Of a stretch of DNA of 64,000 nucleotides, positions 7,569 through 16,672 are shown piece after piece. The DNA lies in the NCBI RefSeq assembly GCF_052078665.1, contig NZ_JBQJIK010000001.1, positions 140,072-204,071 on the forward strand, in the 5' to 3' direction. Position 1 is the first letter of the stretch, and each line of letters opens with the position of its first letter. This DNA comes from Inquilinus sp052078665 (GTDB lineage: Bacteria; Pseudomonadota; Alphaproteobacteria; DSM-16000; Inquilinaceae). The notes beneath the pieces were generated by a model. That model was not told where the DNA came from, made no database searches, and worked only from the letters and a program-made list of their open reading frames with translations. Position numbers and translations under genes: made by a program.

Positions 7569-9048
7569 CCACGGCCAGCACCCAGGCGCCGATGCCGCCA
7601 TACAGCATCACCCAGCCGAAGCCCTCGACCAGCGCCCCATGCACGGCGGCGCCCGACGGGTCCAGCGCCGCCAGCGCCGGATAGGCTTGCGGCAGCGCGC
7701 CGAGATTGCCCGCGGCGACGGAGGCGGCCAGCGCCTGCTGCTGCGCCGCGTCGAGCGCGCCCGTGACGGCGGCGGGCAGGGACCAGCGGATCCCTTCCAC
7801 CAGGATCAGCCCCATCATGGCGATGTTGATGGCCAGCGTGATCAGCCGGGCGCTGATGTCGATGCCGGAAGCCATGCCCGCCCGGTTGGCGGGGACCGAG
7901 CCGGTGGTGGTGTTGGTCACCGACGTGTTGGTCAGGCCGAGCCCGATCCCGGCCAGAAGGGTGCCGGGCAGCACGGTCAGCCAGCCGGCCTGCGCGACGC
8001 CGCTGCCGAACCACATCAGCAGGAAGCCCGTGCCCATCGCGGCCATGCCGAGCGGGATCACCAGGCGCGGGCCGCCGCGCTGCAGCAGGCGGTCGGCCAG
8101 CGGCGGCATCACCAGGAACGGGATGGTGTAGGCCAGCAGCAGGAAGCCCACCGCCCGGCTGTCCAGGCCCAGCCCGCCCTGGAAGTAGATCGGCAGGTAG
8201 ATCATGAACGGCCAGTAGCACCAGTTCATGCCGATGCAGCCGATGATCGCGCCGCTGAAGCGGCGGATCCGGAACACCGAGAAATCGAACATCGGGTGCG
8301 AGCTGATCCGCTCCGCCACCACGAAGCCGGCGAAGGCGGCGACGGTCAGGACGGCCAGGCCGATCGCCATGGCGCGGTCCAGCTCCATCCCCTGGGTGAT
8401 CAGGAAGGCCAGACCGAACACCGCCAGCGTCAGGGTGACGATGCCGGCGACATCCAGCTTCTGCGCATGCGGGTCGCGCGATTCGCGGATGCCGATCAGG
8501 GCCGGGATCAGGGCCAGCACGGTCAGCGGCACATGGATCAGGAACACCCAGTGCCAGCTCGACCAGCTGGCGATCAGCCCGCCGATGATCGGGCCGAAGC
8601 CGAGGCCGATGCCGCTGATCACGCCCCAGGCGGTGAAGGCGCGGCCGCGCTCGCGCTCGTCCTGGAACTGGTGCGAGATGATCGCGATCACGCAGGTGAG
8701 CATGGCGCCGCCGGCCAGGCCCTGCAGGAAGCGGGCGGCGATCAGCAGCGACACATTGTCGGCCAGGCCGCACATCAGCGAGGTGGCGCCGAAGGCGACG
8801 GTGGTGATGGTGAAGACGCGCTTACGGCCGTAGCGGTCGGCCAGGGTGCCGGTCGCCATCAGCACCGTGGTGCAGGCGATGGTGTAGGCGTTCATGATCC
8901 ATTGCAGCCCGCGGAAATCGGCGGACAGCGCAGTCTCCAGCGTCGGCAGGATCACCGGCACGCTGGAGATCTCGAGGCCGAACATCAGTGCAGCCAGGCA
9001 GACGCCGACCAGCGCCGCCATGTTCCGGGCAGAGGGTGAAAGAGCCAT
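7510..9048 (-). CDS. MFS drug:H+ antiporter, DHA2 (EmrB/QacA) family
   Basis: 512 aa from the ATG at 9048 (gagagg upstream). Many hydrophobic helices fit the 14-TM DHA2 layout. Motif A-like LADRYGRKRVFTI is between TM2 and TM3, and motif C-like GVISGIGLGFGPIIGGLI marks an antiporter. It would export a lipophilic drug or metabolite across the inner membrane using the proton gradient; no membrane-fusion partner is adjacent. It is divergent from a LysR gene that probably controls it. Confidence 0.9.
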   Translation of the reverse strand: MALSPSARNMAALVGVCLAALMFGLEISSVPVILPTLETALSADFRGLQWIMNAYTIACTTVLMATGTLADRYGRKRVFTITTVAFGATSLMCGLADNVSLLIAARFLQGLAGGAMLTCVIAIISHQFQDERERGRAFTAWGVISGIGLGFGPIIGGLIASWSSWHWVFLIHVPLTVLALIPALIGIRESRDPHAQKLDVAGIVTLTLAVFGLAFLITQGMELDRAMAIGLAVLTVAAFAGFVVAERISSHPMFDFSVFRIRRFSGAIIGCIGMNWCYWPFMIYLPIYFQGGLGLDSRAVGFLLLAYTIPFLVMPPLADRLLQRGGPRLVIPLGMAAMGTGFLLMWFGSGVAQAGWLTVLPGTLLAGIGLGLTNTSVTNTTTGSVPANRAGMASGIDISARLITLAINIAMMGLILVEGIRWSLPAAVTGALDAAQQQALAASVAAGNLGALPQAYPALAALDPSGAAVHGALVEGFGWVMLYGGIGAWVLAVVSFAIFGPGRSRRAQTAEA

Positions 9049-9228
9049 GATCCTCTCTCGAAGCGACAAGCCGCGCCGTCGCGCAAAGGGCTTGCGCGGA
9101 CCGGTTTCGGCGCTGGGGTGTCGGTGGGGGTGCCCGATCGGGCCTGGATCCGACTCTGGCCAATCTGCTTTCATGATGGAAATGAATTAATTTTGTGGCG
9201 TCCATTTTCCGCCATCATATATTAGGGC

Positions 9229-10104
9229 ATGGATTTCGACCCCGCCCTGCTGCGCGCCTTCGTTGCCGTCCACGACACCGGCGGGTTCACCCGCGCGGCG
9301 GAACGGCTGCACCTGACCCAGTCGGCGGTCAGCCACCAGATCCGGCGGCTGGAGGAGCAGGTCGGCCGGCCGCTGCTGCACCGGACCACGCGCAAGCTGC
9401 TGCTGACCGAAGACGGCCAGGAGTTCCTGCGCCATGCCGAGCAGATCCTGCAGGCGCAGGACACCCTGACCCGGCGCTTCCTGCCATCATCGGTCTCCGG
9501 CGTCGTCCGCTTCGGCGTGCCGGAGAACTTCATGGGCGACCGGCTGCCGCTGCTGCTGCGCCGCTTCGCCCGCGGCTTTCCCCAGGTCCGGCTCGAGGTG
9601 TCGGTCAGCGTCTGCCTCGACCTCCGCGCCAAGGTCGAGGCCGGCGAGCTGGACCTCGCCGTGGTGATGTCGCGGCCGGGCGAGACCGGCGGCACCGTGC
9701 TGAAGCGGACGCAGTTCGTCTGGGCCGCGGCCGAGACCTTCGACTGGACGCCGGGCGAGTCGTTGCCGCTCGCCCTCGCCCCGCCACCCTGCCCGTGCCG
9801 CGCCATCGCCGTCGACGCCATCACCGCTTCGGGCGTCGAATGGCATACCGGCTTCACTTCGGCCAACCAGCACGGGCTGCGGGCGGCGGTGCTGGCGGGA
9901 CTGGCCGCCTCGATGATCGCCCGCGACGAGATCGAGCCGGGGATGAAGATCCTCGACGGCCGCCACGGCCTGCCGCCGCTGCCGGAGGTGGAGTTCGCCC
10001 TGATCTGGCGGCCCGGCACCACCTTGCCCTGCGCCCGTGAGCTCGGCCGGCTGATCGTGGAATCGGCGGAGGCTGCGCCGGCGCTCCTCGCCCGGGCCGT
10101 CTAG
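9229..10104 (+). CDS. LysR family transcriptional regulator
   Basis: 291 aa. An N-terminal winged HTH (LLRAFVAVHDTGGFTRAA, then TQSAVSHQIRRLEEQVG) is followed by a substrate-binding-like domain. It is divergent from the MFS exporter with 180 bp between starts, the standard arrangement for control of an exporter by its regulator. Its stop codon shares bases with the stop of the convergent LysR gene (ctag at 10101-10104). Confidence 0.9.
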   Translation: MDFDPALLRAFVAVHDTGGFTRAAERLHLTQSAVSHQIRRLEEQVGRPLLHRTTRKLLLTEDGQEFLRHAEQILQAQDTLTRRFLPSSVSGVVRFGVPENFMGDRLPLLLRRFARGFPQVRLEVSVSVCLDLRAKVEAGELDLAVVMSRPGETGGTVLKRTQFVWAAAETFDWTPGESLPLALAPPPCPCRAIAVDAITASGVEWHTGFTSANQHGLRAAVLAGLAASMIARDEIEPGMKILDGRHGLPPLPEVEFALIWRPGTTLPCARELGRLIVESAEAAPALLARAV

Positions 10105-11039
10105 GCGGCGGCCTCCCGCGCTTCGGCCGTGCCGCTCGATCCCAGGCGCGACTGCACGAAGTCGATGAAGGCGCGCACCTTGGCCGGTGGCAGATGGCGC
10201 GACGGGATCAGCGCGTGCAGCGGGAAGCTCTCGCCGGTCCAGTCCGGCAGCAGCTCGACCAGCTCGCCGCGGTCGATCAGCCGCTGCACCCCGATCGCCT
10301 TGACCCGGGCGATGCCGACACCCTCCAGGCAGGCGCCGAGCATGGTGCCGAACTCCGCCACCATCAGCCGCCCGGTCGCCCGTACCTCCACAACCTCGCC
10401 GCCGCGCCGGAACGCCCAAGCGTCGATCGGCTGGCCGGAGGCGGAATCCCGCACCTGGATGCAGGCGTGGCCGGCCAGATCGGGCGGGGCCGTCGGCCGG
10501 CCATGCGCCGCGACATAGGCCGGCGAGGCCACGGTGATCGTCCGCGTCTCCAGCAGCTTGCGCGACACCAGCGAGGAGTCGGGCGGGTGGCCGAAGCGCA
10601 CGGCGATGTCGAAGCCCTCGCCCACCAGGTCGCCGAGCTGGTCCTTGGCCACCAGCTCGAGCGTGAGGTCGGGGTACAGCGACAGGAACTCCGGGATGTG
10701 CGGCGCGAACAGCAGGCGCGAGAAGAAGGCGTCGACATTCACCCGCAGCCGGCCGCGCACCGCGACCGCGGAGCCGGAGGTGAGGGTCACGGCGTCCTCG
10801 ATCCCGGTCAACAGCGGCGCGACCTCGGAATAGAGCCGGCGGCCCTCGTCGGTCAGGGCGACGGCGCGGGTGGTGCGATCCAGCAGCCGGACCCCGACCC
10901 GCGCCTCCAGCCGTGCCACGGCCCGGCTGACGCCGGAGCGGGACAGGCCCAGCGCCTCGGCCGCGCGGGCGAAGCTGCCGCCTTCGACCACGGCGGCCAG
11001 CACGCTGATCGTCGAGATCACCCGTCCGTCGAGGGCCAT
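10101..11039 (-). CDS. LysR family transcriptional regulator
   Basis: 312 aa from the ATG at 11039, which has ggaggg four bases upstream. HTH near residues 5-62 (STISVLAAVVEGGSFARAAEALG, in parts; SRSGVSRAVARLEARVGVRLLDRTTR), then the effector domain. It is divergent from the NmrA-like gene 104 bp away, its likely target. It belongs to the same broad subtype as the LysR at 3890-4798. Confidence 0.9.
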   Translation of the reverse strand: MALDGRVISTISVLAAVVEGGSFARAAEALGLSRSGVSRAVARLEARVGVRLLDRTTRAVALTDEGRRLYSEVAPLLTGIEDAVTLTSGSAVAVRGRLRVNVDAFFSRLLFAPHIPEFLSLYPDLTLELVAKDQLGDLVGEGFDIAVRFGHPPDSSLVSRKLLETRTITVASPAYVAAHGRPTAPPDLAGHACIQVRDSASGQPIDAWAFRRGGEVVEVRATGRLMVAEFGTMLGACLEGVGIARVKAIGVQRLIDRGELVELLPDWTGESFPLHALIPSRHLPPAKVRAFIDFVQSRLGSSGTAEAREAAA

Positions 11040-11142
11040 CGCGCCCTCCGTTGATTCCGAGTCACCAGTCTTATGACTCAATGGCGCTCACGGCAACATC
11101 CCGGCGCACCTAGATCTTCGGCATCCGCTGAAGGAGATCAGG

Positions 11143-12006
11143 ATGCACGCGATCACGGGAATCACCGGCCAGGTGGGCGGCGCGCTCGCCCGGCAGCTGC
11201 TGGCCGTTGGGGAGAAGGTACGCGCCGTCCTGCGCGATGCGCGCAAGGGCGAGGATTGGGCGGCGCAAGGCTGCGAGGTCGCCGTCGCCGAAATGGAGGA
11301 TGCCGCGGCCCTGGCCAAGGCGTTCGCCGGGGCGACGGCGGTCTTCATCCTGCCGCCGCCGGAGTTCGACCCGGAGCCTGGCTATCCCGAGGCGCGCCGG
11401 GTGATCGAGGCGGTGGCGGACGCGCTGAGGACCGCCCGGCCGGGGCGGGTGCTGGCCCTCTCGACCATCGGCGCCGATGCCATCGAGGACAACCTGCTGT
11501 CGCAGCGCACGCTGCTGGAGGCGGCGCTGCGCGACCTGCCGCTGCCGCTGACGATCCTGCGGCCGGCCTGGTTCGTCGAGAACGCGGCCTGGGACGTGGC
11601 GTCGGCGCGCGAGACGGGCGTCGTCCACAGCTTCCTGGCGCCGACCGGCCGGCCGGTGCCGATGGTCGCGACCCGGGACATCGGGCGCGTGGCGGCCGAC
11701 CTGATCCGCGAGGACTGGACCGGCCAGCGCGTGGTCGAGCTGGAGGGGCCGCGCCGGGTCTCGCCGGACGACCTCGCCGCCGCCTTCGCCGCCGCCCTCG
11801 GCCGGCCGGTGCGGGCCGTGCCGGTGCCGCGCGAGACCTGGGAGGCGCTGTTCCGCTCGCAGGGCATGAAGAACCCCGGCCCCCGGATCCGCATGCTCGA
11901 CGGCTTCAACGAGGGCTGGATCGAGTTCCGCGACGGCGGCCGCCACGCGCTGAAGGGCCGGATCGAGGCTGCGGAGGTGATCGCCGGTCTGGTCGCCCGC
12001 GGCTGA
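11143..12006 (+). CDS. NmrA-like NAD(P)-binding protein (atypical SDR)
   Basis: 287 aa, ATG at 11143 after aaggagatcagg. The N-terminus HAITGITGQVGGALARQLL is the glycine-rich G-x-x-G-x-x-G nucleotide-binding loop of NmrA/HSCARG-type proteins. LAGLSTIGA-like (LALSTIGADAI), then LRPAWFVEN and a C-terminal NmrA segment follow; the canonical SDR Tyr-x-x-x-Lys is absent. Such proteins act as NAD(P)H-dependent quinone or azo reductases or as redox sensors. Probably regulated by the divergent LysR. Confidence 0.82.
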   Translation: MHAITGITGQVGGALARQLLAVGEKVRAVLRDARKGEDWAAQGCEVAVAEMEDAAALAKAFAGATAVFILPPPEFDPEPGYPEARRVIEAVADALRTARPGRVLALSTIGADAIEDNLLSQRTLLEAALRDLPLPLTILRPAWFVENAAWDVASARETGVVHSFLAPTGRPVPMVATRDIGRVAADLIREDWTGQRVVELEGPRRVSPDDLAAAFAAALGRPVRAVPVPRETWEALFRSQGMKNPGPRIRMLDGFNEGWIEFRDGGRHALKGRIEAAEVIAGLVARG

Positions 12007-12070
12007 GCGGCAGGCCGGACCTTCGACGGGCTGTGCTATCGTCGGCGGGACTCGCGGATTCCGGATCGAG

Positions 12071-12436
12071 ATGCATCTTCTGCGCACATGCTTGGTGCTC
12101 GCCCTCAGCCTGTCCAGCCCTGCGCTCTGGGCGGACGAGTGGCCGCCGCTGCCGAAGCAGGGGTTCATCTCCGGCCGGGCCGCGCAGGTCGCCGACGTCG
12201 AAAGCGGCGATGCCGTCTTCGTCGCAGCCGTCGACGGCCAGGTCATCGGCCGGCCGATGGCGGTCCGGATCCCGCAATATGTCACCGTGAAGGGACCGCC
12301 CCGGGTCAAGGGCGTCCTCGTCCAGGCCGAGGAGGCCCAGGGCGTGGCGATGTACGGCATCCTGACCTCCGACGGGCAGTCGCTGGTCGCCCTGTCCTCG
12401 GATGTCGAGCTGCTGGGGACGCGGCGCCCCAAGTGA
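12071..12436 (+). CDS. Secreted protein of unknown function
   Basis: 121 aa. The first 21 residues are a clear Sec signal peptide (MHLLRTCLVLALSLSSPALWA, cleavage before DEWPP in my reading, described here in two parts: Met-His-Leu-Leu-Arg start and an ALWA cleavage site). The mature part is about 100 aa, predicted mainly beta (VFVAAVDGQVIGRP, YVTVKGPPRVKGVLVQ), with no cysteines. I do not recognise the family. It lies 64 bp after the NmrA-like gene and ends just before the leftward sugar operon. Confidence 0.6.
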   Translation: MHLLRTCLVLALSLSSPALWADEWPPLPKQGFISGRAAQVADVESGDAVFVAAVDGQVIGRPMAVRIPQYVTVKGPPRVKGVLVQAEEAQGVAMYGILTSDGQSLVALSSDVELLGTRRPK

Positions 12437-12451
12437 ACCGGTCACGCGTCG

Positions 12452-13327
12452 CTACCCCTTGATCGCCCCCGCGGTCAGGCCGGCGACGATCTTGCGCTGG
12501 AACACCAGCACCAGGGCGATCAGCGGCAGGGTGACCACCACCGAGGCCGCCATGATCGGGCCGAACGGATATTCGTAGCGGCTGCCGCCGGAGATGGTGG
12601 CGATCGCCACCGGCACCGTGCGGTTCTCGTCCGACAGGATGAAGGTCAGGGCGAACAGGAACTCGTTCCAGGCCTGGATGAAGGCCAGCAGGCCGGTCGA
12701 GGCCAGGGCTGGGCCCATCAGCGGCAGCAGCACGCTGACCAGCACCCGGCCGCGGCTGGCGCCATCCATCAGCGCCGCCTCCTCCAGCTCGCGCGGGATG
12801 TCCTGGATGAAGCCGGTCAGCACCCAGACGGTGAAGGGCAGGGTGAAGATCAGATAGGCGAAGGTCAGCGACCCGACCCGGTTGTACAGGCCGAACCAGC
12901 GCACCAGCTCGAACATGCCGGACAGCACCACGATCTGCGGGAAGATCGAGATCATCAGGATCACCAGCAGCACCGTCCGCCGCAGCGGAAAGTCCAGCCG
13001 GCCGAGCGCGTAGGCGGCGCCGATGGCGAGCAGCAGCGAGATCCCGGTGGTCGAGCCGGCGACGATCAGCGAGTTGACGATCGAGCCGAGGAACACCGGG
13101 TCCTGCAGCAGCGCCTTGTAGTAGATCAGGTCGAAGGCCGGCAGCAGCGTCGCCTCGAACAGCGACGCCCCGGTCTTCAGCGAGGACACGATCGCCCAGT
13201 AATAGGGGAACAGGGTGTAGACCAGCACCAGGACGACGGCGACGCCCAGCCCGACGGTCTTCAGCAGCCGGCGCCGGCGGTACCGCGCGGCGGTCCGGGC
13301 CAGGGTGGGGGCGGCCTCAGCGGTCAT
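12452..13327 (-). CDS. Sugar ABC transporter permease (MalG-like)
   Basis: 291 aa with about six TM helices. The EAA loop that contacts the ATPase is EAALMDGASRGRVLVSVLLP, followed by LMGPALASTGLLAFIQAWNEFLFAL. The C-terminus (QRKIVAGLTAGAIKG) is typical of MalG-type CUT1 permeases. Its ATG overlaps the stop of the upstream MalF-like gene by 4 bp, so translation is coupled. It is the last gene of the leftward GH4-PfkB-SBP-permease operon. No ATPase gene is in the cluster. Confidence 0.92.
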   Translation of the reverse strand: MTAEAAPTLARTAARYRRRRLLKTVGLGVAVVLVLVYTLFPYYWAIVSSLKTGASLFEATLLPAFDLIYYKALLQDPVFLGSIVNSLIVAGSTTGISLLLAIGAAYALGRLDFPLRRTVLLVILMISIFPQIVVLSGMFELVRWFGLYNRVGSLTFAYLIFTLPFTVWVLTGFIQDIPRELEEAALMDGASRGRVLVSVLLPLMGPALASTGLLAFIQAWNEFLFALTFILSDENRTVPVAIATISGGSRYEYPFGPIMAASVVVTLPLIALVLVFQRKIVAGLTAGAIKG

Positions 13328-14214
13328 CGGATGCTCGTCCGGTCCAGCCGGATCGCGCCGATGATGACGATGGCGATCAGGGCGATCAGCAGGAACACCC
13401 AGGTCGACGCGGCGGAGCCATAGCCCAGCTCCTGGAAGCTGACCAGCTGGTTGCGGGCGTAGATCGTCATGGTCATGGTCGGGTCGCCATTGCCGCCGAG
13501 GACGTAGCTGAGGTCGAACATGCGCAGCGCGTCGAGGGTGCGGAACAGCACGGCGACGCCGATCGGCACCCGCAGCATCGGCAGGGTGATCGAGGTCAGC
13601 CGCTTCCACCACGACACGCCGTCGACCCGCGCCGCCTCATGGATCTCGCCCGGGATCAGCTGCAGCCCGGCCAGGATCAGCAGCACCATGAAGGGCGTGG
13701 TGATCCAGACATCGACGAAGATGACGACGCCCAGCGCCAGCGACGGGTCGGCGGTCCAGGCCACGCCCTTGTCGATCAGATGCAGGTCGATCAGCAGGCG
13801 GTTGATGATGCCGAACTGGTCGTGCAGCAGCCATTCCCAGATCTTGGCCGAAACCACGACCGGGATCGACCACGGCACCAGGATGGCGGCGCGCAGCACG
13901 CCGCGGCCGGGGATCGCCCCGTTCAGCAGCAGGGCGATGGCGAGGCCGAGCAGCGTCTCCAGCGCCACCGAGACGATGGTGAAGACCAGCGTGTTCTCGA
14001 CCGCCCGCCACCATTGCGGGTCGCGGGCGACGTCGATGAAGTTGTCGAGCCAGACGAAGCCGTAATGGGTCGGGTCGTCCAGGGTGGCGTCAGTGATCGA
14101 GAAGAACAGCGTGCGCAGCAGCGGCCACAGCGCCACCAGCGCCAGCGCCGCCAGCGTCGGCGCCAGGAACAGCCACCCGGCCCGCCGATGCGATCGGGCG
14201 ACGCGGCCGGTCAT
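13324..14214 (-). CDS. Sugar ABC transporter permease (MalF-like)
   Basis: 296 aa with six TM helices. The EAA motif is EAARVDGVSWWKRLTSITLP. Pairs with the MalG-like permease downstream, with which it overlaps by 4 bp. The gene begins 163 bp after the solute-binding protein gene, and that gap holds a large palindromic repeat. Probable role: half of the inner-membrane channel for a glycoside or oligosaccharide. Confidence 0.92.
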   Translation of the reverse strand: MTGRVARSHRRAGWLFLAPTLAALALVALWPLLRTLFFSITDATLDDPTHYGFVWLDNFIDVARDPQWWRAVENTLVFTIVSVALETLLGLAIALLLNGAIPGRGVLRAAILVPWSIPVVVSAKIWEWLLHDQFGIINRLLIDLHLIDKGVAWTADPSLALGVVIFVDVWITTPFMVLLILAGLQLIPGEIHEAARVDGVSWWKRLTSITLPMLRVPIGVAVLFRTLDALRMFDLSYVLGGNGDPTMTMTIYARNQLVSFQELGYGSAASTWVFLLIALIAIVIIGAIRLDRTSIR

Positions 14215-14246
14215 GGGGCCGCCCTTCTCATAAGGGCCCCTTTCCC

Positions 14247-14348
14247 CCTCTTGTCATTGCCGGGCTCGACCCGGCAATCCAGGGCCACGAAGAACCGCTC
14301 CGGCGGCCCCTGGATGCCCGGGTCGAGCCCGGGCATGACAAGAAGAGG
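14247..14348. repeat. Palindromic REP-like element between binding-protein and permease genes
   Basis: A large imperfect inverted repeat. The left arm (14247-14284) contains tgtcattgccgggctcgacc; the right arm (14307-14348) contains gtcgagcccgggcatgacaa. Each arm itself holds a smaller palindrome around gggctcgaccc. A second copy of the same family is at 63937-64000. It would form a long, stable hairpin in the mRNA between the SBP and permease cistrons. Confidence 0.85.
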
Positions 14349-14377
14349 AAAGCGGGCATGGGCTTAGAGGCGGCCTG

Positions 14378-15640
14378 TCACCATTTCGCCCGCTGGCGCA
14401 GGCGCTCCAGCTCCTTGGCCAGGGCGGCCATTGCGGCGTCGGGCTGTTCGTCGCCGGTCAGCACCGCGTGCACCGATTTCGAGAAGGCCTGCGACACGCG
14501 GTTGTAGTTCGACCCGGTGGCGGCCGACGGCCGGGCGATGCTGTCGGCGAAGGCAGCTTGCGTGTCCTTCAGGAAGGGCAGCTTGGCCAGCACCTCCGGG
14601 TCCTCGTACAGGGCCGAGACGGTCGGGTTGTAGGCGCCTTGGATCGCCCGGCGCTTCTGGTCGGCGGCGCCGGTCATGTAGCGGATCAGGCTGACCGCCG
14701 CGTCCTTGTTCTCGGAGTATTTCGACACGCCGAGATAGGCGGGGCCCAGGCAGCCGCTCGACTTCTCGCCCGCGGCGCCGATCGGCAGCGCCGCCACCCC
14801 GACCTTGCCGACCAGGGCGCCGCCCGCCGTCTGCGAGGTGCCCCAGACATAGGGCCAGTTGCGCAGGAACACGGCCTTGCCGCTCTCGAACACGGCGCGG
14901 GAGCTCTCCTCGTCGTAGCCCAGCACGCCCTGCGGGCTGATCGTGTCGATCCAGCTGTGCGCCAGGGCCAGCGCCTGGGCCGCCTTCGGGTTGTCGATGG
15001 TGACGTCGCCCTTGGCGTCGATGACGGTGCCGCCCCCGGTGCTGGCGACCCATTCGATGGCGTCGCAGGTCAGCCCCTCATAGGATTTGCCCTGCCAGAC
15101 GAAGCCCCACATGTCGGCGTCGCCGGCCTTGCGCTCGCCGTCCTGCACCGCCTTGGCGGTCTCGGTCAGCTCGGCCCAGGTCTTCGGCACCGCCTTGCCG
15201 TACTTCTCCAGCAGGTCCTTGCGGTAGAAGATCAGGCCGGTGTCCATGTACCAGGGCAGGGCCAGCAGCTGGCCGTCGATGGTCGCGGCGTCGATCGTGG
15301 TCGGGAAATGCGCCGCCACCTCCTCCTTCGGCACCATGGTGCCGAGGTCGAGCAGATGGTTCTTCAGCATGCCCATCCAGATCACGTCGATGACCAGCAC
15401 GTCGACATCGGTCGACTTGGCCGCCAGCATCTGCTGGTACAGCGGCACGGCGTCGTCCCAGGACGCCGGCATCTTGTTGATCGAGACGGCGTTGCCGCTC
15501 TGCTTGGCCCAGGCCTCGGCGGCGCTGCTGCACAGGTCGTAGTCGGTGGCGCCGCAGAACAGCTTCACCGTCGCGGCCTCGGCGCCGCCGGCGGCGAAAA
15601 CGGCCAGCGCGGCGGTCAGGGATAGGGTGGCAATCTTCAC
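14378..15640 (-). CDS. Sugar ABC transporter substrate-binding protein (family 1)
   Basis: 420 aa. It starts at a GTG with ggaggg upstream. A Sec signal peptide (LSLTAALAVFAAGGAEA) occupies residues 1-23. The mature protein is a two-lobed family-1 SBP: DVLVIDVIWMGMLKNHL, then the PWYMDTGLIFYRKDLLEKYG motif typical of CUT1 maltose/trehalose-type binding proteins. It would deliver a sugar or glycoside in the periplasm to the two downstream permeases. It follows the PfkB kinase gene by 96 bp in the same operon. Confidence 0.93.
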   Translation of the reverse strand: MKIATLSLTAALAVFAAGGAEAATVKLFCGATDYDLCSSAAEAWAKQSGNAVSINKMPASWDDAVPLYQQMLAAKSTDVDVLVIDVIWMGMLKNHLLDLGTMVPKEEVAAHFPTTIDAATIDGQLLALPWYMDTGLIFYRKDLLEKYGKAVPKTWAELTETAKAVQDGERKAGDADMWGFVWQGKSYEGLTCDAIEWVASTGGGTVIDAKGDVTIDNPKAAQALALAHSWIDTISPQGVLGYDEESSRAVFESGKAVFLRNWPYVWGTSQTAGGALVGKVGVAALPIGAAGEKSSGCLGPAYLGVSKYSENKDAAVSLIRYMTGAADQKRRAIQGAYNPTVSALYEDPEVLAKLPFLKDTQAAFADSIARPSAATGSNYNRVSQAFSKSVHAVLTGDEQPDAAMAALAKELERLRQRAKW

Positions 15641-15736
15641 GGGTCCCTCCGTTCAAGCCCCTGTTTGAGAAATGTTGTTATCGGGCGGGTTGGTCCCGCC
15701 GCCCCCCGGTCCGGCCACTGCCGGACCGGTCTTAGA

Positions 15737-16672
15737 CTAGACCGTGGAGGCCGGGGCCTCTTGTCGGATCATGGCCAGCAGCTCGGCCTCGCGCGGCAGC
15801 GCCCGGCCGCCGTAATCGGTGGTGGCCAGCGCGCCGCAGCCCGCAGCCAGGGCCAGGCTGTCGCGGAAGTCGAAGCCGCGCAGCCGGCCGTAGAGGAAGC
15901 CGGCGTTGAAGCTGTCGCCGGCGCCGGTGGTGTCGACCACCGTCACTTCCGGGGCCGGCACGGCGCAGCGCTCGCCCCGGCTGACGCCGATGGCGCCGGC
16001 GGCCCCGCGCTTGACCAGCACGGTCGGCACCATCGCCGACAGCCGCTCCAGGGCCGTGCTGACGTCCGGCGCGCCGGTGAAGGCCAGGGCCTCGGATTCG
16101 TTCGGCGCGAAGATGTCGATCTCGCGGAACAGCTCGGCCACGCCGGGCGAGTCGATCCGGTGTGGCACGTGCTGGCAGTCGAGATAGACCAGGATGCCCT
16201 GCCGCTTCGCCGCCCGCGCCAGGGCCAGCAGCTCCGGCTGCAGCCGGAAGCTCTGCAGCAGCAGCGCCTTGGGCGCGGCCGCCGCCAGCGCCTCCGGCGT
16301 CGGCGGCAGGTCGTCGCGCACGGCATAGCTGACGAAGCCGCGGTCATGGGCGAAGGAGAAGGCGGTGCTGACTCGTTCCAGCTTCTGGTCCAGCCGGCGG
16401 AACAGCCGGTCGTCCAGCCCCTCCTTCCGGGCCGCGTCCAGCGCCAGCTGGCTGAACAGGTCGGTGCCGAAATCGGCGGCCCAGGCGGTGCGCAGCCCCA
16501 GCCGGTGCAGCGCCGTGGCGGTGGTGAAGCTGGCGCCGGGCAGGGTGGCGAAGTCGCGGGCGAACAGGTCGACACCCAGCCGTGGCACCTCCGGCAGGCC
16601 GGTGAAGATCAGGTCCCAGTAGTATTCGCCGACCACGACGACGTCGCAGCCGCTGGGGCCGGTGCCGGTCAT
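15737..16672 (-). CDS. PfkB family carbohydrate kinase
   Basis: 311 aa. The C-terminal PfkB signature DTTGAGDSFNAGFLYGRL contains the anion-hole GAGD with catalytic Asp253. The N-terminal half has the substrate-binding region around VVGEYYWDLIF and LPGASFTTATALHRLG. The family phosphorylates sugars or nucleosides using ATP; the substrate here is unknown, but the operon suggests the sugar released by, or fed to, the GH4 glycosidase. Its ATG overlaps the GH4 stop by 4 bp. Confidence 0.9.
   Translation of the reverse strand: MTGTGPSGCDVVVVGEYYWDLIFTGLPEVPRLGVDLFARDFATLPGASFTTATALHRLGLRTAWAADFGTDLFSQLALDAARKEGLDDRLFRRLDQKLERVSTAFSFAHDRGFVSYAVRDDLPPTPEALAAAAPKALLLQSFRLQPELLALARAAKRQGILVYLDCQHVPHRIDSPGVAELFREIDIFAPNESEALAFTGAPDVSTALERLSAMVPTVLVKRGAAGAIGVSRGERCAVPAPEVTVVDTTGAGDSFNAGFLYGRLRGFDFRDSLALAAGCGALATTDYGGRALPREAELLAMIRQEAPASTV

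Noticed and set aside
7399..9039. A 546-codon open frame on the plus strand opposite the MFS gene
   Set aside because: Low-complexity Asp/His/Gln/Gly-rich translation with no domain; the other strand encodes a full DHA2 transporter.
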